Assembly: GCA_036381835.1 (NCBI GenBank)
Contig: DASVCA010000086.1
Span: 1-8,088 of the forward strand
DNA length: 8,088 nt
Reading direction: 5' to 3'
Origin: DASULK01 sp036381835
Lineage (GTDB): Bacteria > Actinomycetota > Actinomycetes > Mycobacteriales > Micromonosporaceae
Below are positions 1 to 6,352 of the stretch, piece after piece. The position numbers and the translations under genes are program-made. The notes beneath the pieces are model-generated. The model was given only the letters and a program-made list of their open reading frames with translations, ran no database searches and had not been told where the DNA came from. Each line of letters opens with the position of its first letter. Position 1 is the first letter of the stretch.

Positions 1-28
1 GGCCGAGGTGGCCGGCCGACGCCAGACA

Positions 29-2308
<2,280 letters not shown>

Positions 2309-2320
2309 TCCTGCTCCTTC

Positions 2321-2356
2321 GGGCAGCGGGCGGCGGGGGCCCACCCCCGCCTGCCC
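2321..2356 (-). promoter_or_regulatory. Strong hairpin between copZ and copA
   Basis: On the plus strand GGCGGGGG (2332-2339), loop CCCA and CCCCCGCC (2344-2351) form a perfect 8-bp GC stem. GGGCA (2321-2325) can pair with TGCCC (2352-2356) after a bulge, which lengthens it. In the copZ-copA transcript it sits just before the copA Shine-Dalgarno sequence. No run of U follows, so it is not a canonical terminator. It could be a partial terminator, an mRNA-stability element or a brake on copA translation that lets the small chaperone be made in excess. The pairing is seen; the role is inferred. Confidence 0.5.
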
Positions 2357-2368
2357 TGGGTACGGTGG

Positions 2369-2382
2369 CGCCGCCGGCGGCG
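2369..2382. repeat. Perfect GC palindrome just after the copZ stop
   Basis: CGCCGCCGGCGGCG is its own reverse complement over 14 bases. It begins two bases past the copZ stop codon in the direction of transcription. In RNA it can fold as a short stem and, with the hairpin at 2321-2356, fills most of the 76-base spacer before copA. Such a palindrome can arise by chance in sequence this rich in G and C, so a function is uncertain. Confidence 0.35.
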
Positions 2383-2384
2383 GT

Positions 2385-2591
2385 TCAGCCGGCGACCTCG
2401 TAGCCGGCCTCGTCGACGGCGGCGCGGACCGTGTCGTCGTCGAGTTGGAGTTCGCTGGTCACGGTTACCTTTCCGGTGCTCAGGTCGACCTGCACGTCGG
2501 TGACTCCGGGGATCCGGCCGATCTCCTTGCTGACCGCGCTGACGCAGTGACCGCAGGTCATGCCGGTCACGGTGTAGGTCTTGGTCTCCAC
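2385..2591 (-). CDS. copZ: Copper chaperone, heavy-metal-associated domain (CopZ-like)
   Basis: This 68-residue soluble protein consists of a single ferredoxin-like metal-binding domain. It binds Cu(I) through the two cysteines of GMTCGHC (residues 10-16) and should hand it to the CopA ATPase encoded next downstream. The typical beta-alpha-beta-beta-alpha-beta pattern ends in EAGYEVAG, and the length is normal for free-standing CopZ proteins. The GTG at 2591 is chosen because AAGGAGG lies five bases upstream. An ATG 39 bases further upstream would add an unlikely arginine-rich leader and put the ribosome site inside the gene. The family fit is clear; copper rather than another soft metal is inferred from the copA and csoR neighbours. 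Confidence 0.93.
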   Translation of the reverse strand: METKTYTVTGMTCGHCVSAVSKEIGRIPGVTDVQVDLSTGKVTVTSELQLDDDTVRAAVDEAGYEVAG

Positions 2592-2630
2592 GAGAACCTC
2601 CTTCGGGTCGGGCCCGTCCCGACGCCTCAC

Positions 2631-2661
2631 ACCATACCCCTACCCCCGAGGGGTATCACAA
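2631..2661 (-). promoter_or_regulatory. Putative copZ-copA promoter
   Basis: Read on the minus strand, TTGTGA (2661-2656) and TATGGT (2636-2631) resemble -35 and -10 boxes. They are separated by 19 bases, with the operator dyad at 2641-2655 filling most of the spacer. The copZ GTG is about 40 bases downstream of the -10. A repressor on the dyad would block RNA polymerase directly. The spacer is longer than the usual 17 bases, so the boxes are a proposal. Confidence 0.5.
2641..2655. promoter_or_regulatory. CsoR-type operator 1 (copZ side)
   Basis: TACCCCCGAGGGGTA is an almost perfect dyad: TACCCC, three central bases, GGGGTA. It matches the known style of CsoR operators, GC tracts flanked by TA that bind a CsoR tetramer in an A-form-like state. 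It lies between the proposed -35 and -10 of copZ-copA. An extra half site, ATACCCC, directly precedes it at 2634-2640. Confidence 0.72.
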
Positions 2662-2716
2662 GGTGGCGTGGCATACACGCTCGACTCCGCCGTCCTCGGT
2701 CCGGCGCGACCTCGCA

Positions 2717-2731
2717 TACCCCCCGGGGGTT
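2717..2731. promoter_or_regulatory. CsoR-type operator 2 (csoR side)
   Basis: The core ACCCCCCGGGGGT (2718-2730) is a perfect 13-bp dyad of the same class as operator 1. It ends 16 bases before the csoR ATG and overlaps where its promoter must lie, which suggests autorepression. A weaker dyad, TACCC-TT-GGGG (2735-2745), follows and may extend the bound region. Confidence 0.62.
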
Positions 2732-2734
2732 GGC

Positions 2735-2740
2735 TACCCT
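2735..2740 (+). promoter_or_regulatory. Putative csoR -10 box, leaderless start
   Basis: TACCCT fits the TANNNT form of actinobacterial -10 boxes. It ends six bases before the csoR ATG, where transcription would begin at or next to the A of the start codon. No Shine-Dalgarno sequence sits at a usable distance; the only G tract, GGGG, ends one base before ATG. Both facts suggest a leaderless mRNA. No convincing -35 box is visible. Confidence 0.42.
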
Positions 2741-2746
2741 TGGGGC

Positions 2747-3055
2747 ATGACCACGCCGAGCCACCCGCCCGCCACGACCCGCGGCTACACCGCCACCAAA
2801 GAGCAGCTCCAGAGTCGGCTGCGCCGCATCGAGGGCCAGGTGCGCGGCATCGAGAAGATGGTCGAAGACGACCGGTACTGCATCGACATCCTTACCCAGA
2901 TCTCCGCGATCCAGGCCGCCCTGGACAAGGTCGCGCTCGGCCTGCTCGACGGGCACACCCGGCACTGCATGCGGGAGGGGGCCAGGGAGGGGCGGGCCGA
3001 CGAGATGGCCACCGAGATGATGGCCGCCGTCGGGCGGCTGCTGCGGCGCGGCTGA
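2747..3055 (+). CDS. csoR: Copper-sensing transcriptional repressor CsoR
   Basis: This 102-residue protein belongs to the CsoR/RcnR family (DUF156), all-alpha DNA-binding repressors that release DNA on binding Cu(I). The signature region LRRIEGQVRGIEKM is at 25-38. The Cu(I) ligands known in the Mycobacterium tuberculosis protein (Cys36, His61, Cys65) align with Cys45, His70 and Cys74 at identical spacing. The second-shell Tyr35 and Glu81 align with Tyr44 and Glu90. This full set separates copper sensors from nickel sensors (RcnR) and persulfide sensors (CstR). The ATG at 2747 gives the normal family length; an in-frame ATG at 2663 would run the gene through operator 2 and add an unrelated leader. 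It is divergent from copZ-copA, which it should repress. Confidence 0.95.
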   Translation: MTTPSHPPATTRGYTATKEQLQSRLRRIEGQVRGIEKMVEDDRYCIDILTQISAIQAALDKVALGLLDGHTRHCMREGAREGRADEMATEMMAAVGRLLRRG

Positions 3056-3118
3056 AGTCGTACCAACCTTCTTTCCAATTCGCTCACGGGTCCTGGAATC
3101 GGCGGCAACATATCCGCT

Positions 3119-4288
3119 ATGACCAGATTGCCCAAGCTCGTACCCGTGATGGTTCTGGCTCTGACCGGGCTGCTGCCCGCCTGCGACGCCACACCGGCCA
3201 GGCAAGCCACCGGCACGCCGGCACCGGCGTCCAGCGCGCCACCCCCACCACCCCCGAAGACACAGCTCACCGTGGTCGCCGCGGGGGATCTCCTGGTACA
3301 TCCGCCGCTCACCGCACAAGCGGCGGCCGACGCCCGAGCCGCCGGACGCACCGGCCACGACTTCACCCGGGTGCTCGCCGCGGTACGGGACCGGGTGAGC
3401 GCCGCGGACCTGGCGATCTGCCACATGGAGACCCCCCTGGCCGAGCCGGACGGGCCGTTCACCGGATACCCGATCTTCAGCGTGCCGCCGGCGCTCGCCG
3501 ACGCCGCCGCCTGGGCCGGCTTCGACACCTGCTCCACCGCATCCAACCACTCCCTCGACACGGGCATGGCGGGGATCGAACGGACGCTCGAGCATCTCGA
3601 CCGGGTCGGGCTGCGGCACACCGGCACGGCCCGCAGCGCCGAAGAGGCCGCCCGACCCAACGTGATCGACGTGTCCGGGGTCAAGGTCGGGCACCTGTCG
3701 TACACGTTCAGCTTCAACGGCATCCCGCTACCCGAGGGCAAACCGTGGGCGGCGAACCTGATCGACCCGGAGGCGATCCGCGCGGCGGCGCGGCGGGCCC
3801 GTGCGCACGGCGCGGAGATCGTCATACTGTCGCTGCAGTGGGGCACCGAATATCAGAACGATCCGGACATCGGGCAGCTCGGCCTCGCACGGCAGCTGCT
3901 GGCCTCACCGGACATCGACCTGATCATCGGCCATCACGTGCACGTGGTGCAGCCGTTCGAGAAGATCGGGAACAAGTGGGTGGCGTACGGGCTGGGCAAC
4001 CTGACCACCCGCTTCCCGGACGGCTCGCCGGAGAACACCCAGGACTCGGTGATCCCCGAGTTCACCTTCACCCGTACCGACTCCGGTCGATGGGAGGTCA
4101 CCGAGGTGACGGTGCTCCCGACGTTCATGGAGTACCGGCCGGCGGCACGGGTGATCGACCTGACAGCAGCCACAGCCGACGAGACCCTCTCCGCCGCCCG
4201 GCGGGCCCACTACACCCGGATCAAGAACCGGATCGCCCGGTACGTGGACATGCGCGGCGCGGCCGCCGACGGCCTGCGGCATCTCTGA
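3119..4288 (+). CDS. CapA family lipoprotein (metallophosphatase-like)
   Basis: This 389-residue protein is of the CapA / poly-gamma-glutamate capsule family (PGA_cap), which has a calcineurin-like metallophosphatase fold. The N-terminus is a lipoprotein signal with a basic start, a hydrophobic stretch and the lipobox LPAC (Cys22), so it should be anchored outside the membrane. A Pro/Ala linker follows at about 33-46. Family motifs then appear in order: AAGD (Asp57), HMETPL (Glu104), ASNHSLD (Asn143, His144), QWGTEY (240-245), GHHVHVVQP (271-279) and YGLGN (290-294). In relatives I recall, the fourth motif usually begins with His, so Gln240 is notable. No strong Shine-Dalgarno precedes the ATG; an internal ATG at residue 11 would shorten the signal peptide too much. 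The substrate is unknown: the family name comes from capsule synthesis, but no cap or pgs genes are nearby. It sits 63 bases after csoR and is probably a separate unit. Confidence 0.88.
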   Translation: MTRLPKLVPVMVLALTGLLPACDATPARQATGTPAPASSAPPPPPPKTQLTVVAAGDLLVHPPLTAQAAADARAAGRTGHDFTRVLAAVRDRVSAADLAICHMETPLAEPDGPFTGYPIFSVPPALADAAAWAGFDTCSTASNHSLDTGMAGIERTLEHLDRVGLRHTGTARSAEEAARPNVIDVSGVKVGHLSYTFSFNGIPLPEGKPWAANLIDPEAIRAAARRARAHGAEIVILSLQWGTEYQNDPDIGQLGLARQLLASPDIDLIIGHHVHVVQPFEKIGNKWVAYGLGNLTTRFPDGSPENTQDSVIPEFTFTRTDSGRWEVTEVTVLPTFMEYRPAARVIDLTAATADETLSAARRAHYTRIKNRIARYVDMRGAAADGLRHL

Positions 4289-4291
4289 CCA

Positions 4292-4313
4292 CCGGCCGCA
4301 GCCCTGCGGCCGG
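4292..4313. terminator. Hairpin between convergent genes
   Basis: CCGGCCGCA (4292-4300) and TGCGGCCGG (4305-4313) are perfect reverse complements around the four-base loop GCCC. The hairpin starts four bases after the CapA stop and ends 18 bases before the stop of the SPFH gene on the other strand. It could serve both converging transcripts. No T tract follows on either side, as is common in high-GC actinobacteria. Confidence 0.6.
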
Positions 4314-4330
4314 CGCCGCGGCTCGCACCG

Positions 4331-5191
4331 TCACCTGGCGCCCGTCACGATGCCCGGGTTGATGCACAGCCCGGGATTGCTGCCGTTCTTCTCCGCGATC
4401 TCCAAGCAGCGCGTCACCTTGTCGACCTTGGCGTTGGTCTCGGTGATCTGCTTCTGGATCTCCGCGTTCTTCCGGTCCTGCTCCAGGTTGCGGGTCTGCG
4501 CGATCTTGTCCTGGAACGCCTTGATATTGGCCTCGGTCTTCTCATCGTGGTTAACGCGGGTGATCGTGACCGAGAGAATGTGGACATCCTCGGAGAGCCG
4601 TGACTCGGCGTTGGCCTTGACGGCGTCGGCGAACGGCTTGAGGTCGACGTTCAGGTTGCCGGTGGCCCCGTCGATCCGCTCCAACGGGTTGTACGAGGCG
4701 AAGGCGTCGTTCACCGCACTGTCGAGCTGCACCCCGACCCGCTGCCCCCGGAAGCTCTCGAAGTCGCCCTTGTAGTCCATGAACTGCGTCGGCGCGTTCT
4801 CCGGCTTGACCTGCCACTCGACGAGGACCTCGACGCAGGCGTCGGCGAGGGTGCCGGTGCGGACCCGGACACACTTGTCGCTGCCGATGTGGTCGTACTT
4901 CTGCCGGCTGGCGTCCCACTCGCCGATCTTCTGCCAGGGAGCGACCCACTTCAGACCGGACCCGGTGATCTCACCGGTAGGCTTGCCGAAGCTGGTGACG
5001 ATGCCGACCGACCGGATCGGCACGGAATGAGCGCTCGACCCGATAGCGAAGATCACCGCCCCGGCGAAGCCGGCCAGAGCGACGAAGACCGCCGCCCTCT
5101 TTTGTTCCGGGTGCTTCGCGGCGGCCGCCAGCCCGGCGAAGATGAGAAAGCCGATCGCGAGGATGATCGCGACGGTGAAACCGAACGGCAT
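4331..5191 (-). CDS. SPFH/band-7 (prohibitin-like) membrane protein
   Basis: This 286-residue protein has two hydrophobic helices at about 4-25 and 33-56, with KHPEQKR between them. An SPFH/band-7 domain follows, beginning SVGIVTSFGKPTGEI, where SFGKP and the following GLKWVAPWQKI are typical of prohibitin-like proteins. It runs to about residue 215. A charged, helical, coiled-coil-like stretch spans about 216-260. The tail has Cys262 and Cys276 (a CX13C pair) and ends in NPGIVTGAR; Cys107 and Cys119 form another close pair. SPFH proteins form large rings or scaffolds on the membrane, and their exact job differs between lineages. AAAGG lies about eight bases before the ATG. It is divergent from the potassium-channel gene, and no NfeD-type partner gene is adjacent. 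Its specific function is not known to me. Confidence 0.85.
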   Translation of the reverse strand: MPFGFTVAIILAIGFLIFAGLAAAAKHPEQKRAAVFVALAGFAGAVIFAIGSSAHSVPIRSVGIVTSFGKPTGEITGSGLKWVAPWQKIGEWDASRQKYDHIGSDKCVRVRTGTLADACVEVLVEWQVKPENAPTQFMDYKGDFESFRGQRVGVQLDSAVNDAFASYNPLERIDGATGNLNVDLKPFADAVKANAESRLSEDVHILSVTITRVNHDEKTEANIKAFQDKIAQTRNLEQDRKNAEIQKQITETNAKVDKVTRCLEIAEKNGSNPGLCINPGIVTGAR

Positions 5192-5203
5192 GATGTCAAC
5201 CTT

Positions 5204-5225
5204 TCGCTATTGACTTATGTAGCGA
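5204..5225. promoter_or_regulatory. Inverted repeat in the SPFH/channel intergenic region
   Basis: TCGCTA (5204-5209) and TAGCGA (5220-5225) are perfect reverse complements separated by ten bases. The half-site centres lie 16 bases apart, which suits a dimeric regulator, and the site is 13 bases upstream of the SPFH start. In the SPFH transcript the same bases could form a stem directly before the AAAGG ribosome site. The local sequence is much richer in A and T than its surroundings, as expected for a promoter region. Confidence 0.4.
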
Positions 5226-5238
5226 TCAAGAGTAGGAG
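5210..5238 (+). promoter_or_regulatory. Possible promoter for the channel gene
   Basis: TTGACT (5210-5215) matches the -35 consensus well. Seventeen bases later TAGGAG (5233-5238) is a poor -10 box that lacks the final T. It lies in the AT-richer part of the gap and overlaps the right arm of the inverted repeat at 5204-5225. It points towards the channel gene and would leave a leader of about 100 bases. This is weak evidence on its own. Confidence 0.3.
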
Positions 5239-5322
5239 GGCCGCGCCAGTCGGTCGGTGGCGTCAAGCGCCGCCATCCTCAGCCAGTCGAGGGATCTGGG
5301 ATCGGTGGTAGAACCGGCGTAC

Positions 5323-5336
5323 CCTCCGGCGGGAGG
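5323..5336 (+). promoter_or_regulatory. Hairpin that can mask the channel ribosome binding site
   Basis: CCTCC (5323-5327) pairs perfectly with GGAGG (5332-5336) around the four-base loop GGCG. GGAGG is the core of GGAGGTGAT, a near-perfect Shine-Dalgarno sequence that decides the GTG start at 5346. Translation could therefore depend on opening this stem. The stem is only five pairs but all are G-C or A-T in a tight loop, and it may simply fold transiently. Confidence 0.4.
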
Positions 5337-5345
5337 TGATGCGCG

Positions 5346-6212
5346 GTGACGGGCTCAGTGTGGGGTACGGGCGCGGCCAGCCGTGACGATCGAGCGGGCC
5401 GCTGGGAGCAGCGGACCGCGCTGCCACTGACACTGCTGTCGGTGGTGTTCCTCGCCGCGTATGCCGCTCCGATCCTCCAACCGGCGATGCCCGCGGTGTG
5501 GCGGCGGACCTGTGCGGCGGCGATCGCCGTCATCTGGCTGCTGTTCTGGCTGGACTTCATCATCCGCCTCACCTTGGCCGCCGATCGATGGGCGTTCTTG
5601 CGGGCGCACGTCTTCGACCTCGCCGTGCTGCTGCTGCCGGTGCTGCGCCCGCTGGCAGCGGTCCGACTCGTGATGGTGGTGCTGACCATCACCAGACGGA
5701 CCGAGAAGTGGGCGCGGGGCCGGCTCGCCGTCTACGTCGGCACCACCACGTTGTTGCTGGTCTTGGTGGCCGCGTTGGCGGCGTTGGACGCCGAGCGGCG
5801 GGTTCCGAATGGCGGTATCACCACCTTCGGGGAGGCGCTGTGGTGGGCGACGGTGACGATCACCACCGTCGGATACGGCGACTACTTCCCGGTTACCACG
5901 GCGGGGAGGGCGGTCGCGGTCGGGCTGATGATCGGCGGTATCGGCCTGATCGGTTTCGTCACCGGATCACTGGCCTCGTGGATCGTGGAGCGGGTCGGGT
6001 CGCGGGATGAGGCATCCGCCCCGGCGACCGCTGCGGACATCGCGGCGTTACAGGCGGAGATCGCCGCCTTGCGGCGGCTATACGAGTCGCGTCTGCCCAG
6101 TCCGGCGCCCGGGTCAGGCCAGGCACCGGGGCAGCGCAGCGGGAACGACCGGCTCGGCGCAGGGAGTTCGCTGGCCTCCGAGGATGACGTCCAGACGGAC
6201 GAACGGGCCTGA
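5346..6212 (+). CDS. Six-helix potassium channel (voltage-gated-like ion channel family)
   Basis: This 288-residue membrane protein conducts K+ through a pore formed by four copies. Helices are visible at about 25-45 (S1), 56-79 (S2, Asp70), 89-100 (S3, Asp91), 101-118 (S4), 126-148 (S5) and 187-214 (S6). The pore loop carries the selectivity filter TVGYGD at 174-179, diagnostic for K+ channels. S4 has only Arg101, Arg107, Arg117 and Arg118, fewer and less regular than the every-third-residue Arg of classic Kv channels, so voltage sensing may be weak. Residues 228-249 look like a short coiled coil that could hold the tetramer together, followed by a disordered acidic tail. The start is GTG with GGAGGTGAT nine bases upstream. 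It has no RCK domain. It is divergent from the SPFH gene; any joint role is only a guess. Confidence 0.92.
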   Translation: MTGSVWGTGAASRDDRAGRWEQRTALPLTLLSVVFLAAYAAPILQPAMPAVWRRTCAAAIAVIWLLFWLDFIIRLTLAADRWAFLRAHVFDLAVLLLPVLRPLAAVRLVMVVLTITRRTEKWARGRLAVYVGTTTLLLVLVAALAALDAERRVPNGGITTFGEALWWATVTITTVGYGDYFPVTTAGRAVAVGLMIGGIGLIGFVTGSLASWIVERVGSRDEASAPATAADIAALQAEIAALRRLYESRLPSPAPGSGQAPGQRSGNDRLGAGSSLASEDDVQTDERA

Positions 6213-6231
6213 GTACCTGCTCAGGCCCGTT
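6202..6231. terminator. 12-bp perfect hairpin overlapping the channel stop codon
   Basis: AACGGGCCTGAG (6202-6213) and CTCAGGCCCGTT (6220-6231) are perfect reverse complements around the loop TACCTG. The channel stop codon TGA (6210-6212) lies inside the left arm. No long T run follows, but the stem is strong enough for an actinobacterial terminator. It also lies 25 bases past the stop of the minus-strand remnant at 6257-6352, so it may have ended both convergent genes. Confidence 0.75.
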
Positions 6232-6256
6232 GACGTGATCCGATGGGGCAGAGGAC

Positions 6257-6352
6257 TCAGCCGAAGGCTTTCACCGCGGACCAGTCCGACGAGATGACCA
6301 CCTTCACCGGGGCATTGGTGTCCGTGGTGGACGGGTAGTAGATCCTGGTTCG
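6257..6352 (-). pseudogene. 3' remnant of an unidentified minus-strand gene
   Basis: Read on the minus strand from 6352, about 31 codons run open to a TGA at 6259-6257. The peptide includes IYYPSTTDTNAPVK and ends SSDWSAVKAFG, which reads like a real protein end: high third-position GC, balanced composition and a strong hairpin 25 bases after the stop. No start codon or ribosome site is present, and a TAG (6355-6353) closes the frame upstream, where the RHS coding sequence begins on the other strand. I infer that the 5' part of this gene was lost in a rearrangement. I do not recognise the family. It could instead be a chance open frame. Confidence 0.45.

Noticed and set aside
1..28. A possible terminator or gene end before the copA stop.
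   Set aside because: The bases left of the copA stop show only the short palindrome TGGCCGGCCGA-like repeats usual in GC-rich DNA, and too little sequence is present to judge.
3056..3118. A possible promoter or terminator between csoR and the CapA gene.
   Set aside because: I found no convincing hairpin, -35/-10 pair or strong ribosome site in these 63 bases.
2627..3846. Two minus-strand open frames of about 350 codons opposite csoR and the CapA gene.
   Set aside because: Their composition is that of GC-biased antisense frames, and clear families are encoded on the plus strand.
2581..4362. Plus-strand open frame of about 593 codons over the control region, csoR and the CapA gene.
   Set aside because: It is Arg/Gly/Pro-rich with no family features and overlaps two well-supported genes in another frame.
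6294..6341. Short plus-strand frame starting ATGACCACC and ending at TAG before the RHS frame.
   Set aside because: It has fourteen codons, no ribosome site, and the opposite strand gives a more protein-like reading.
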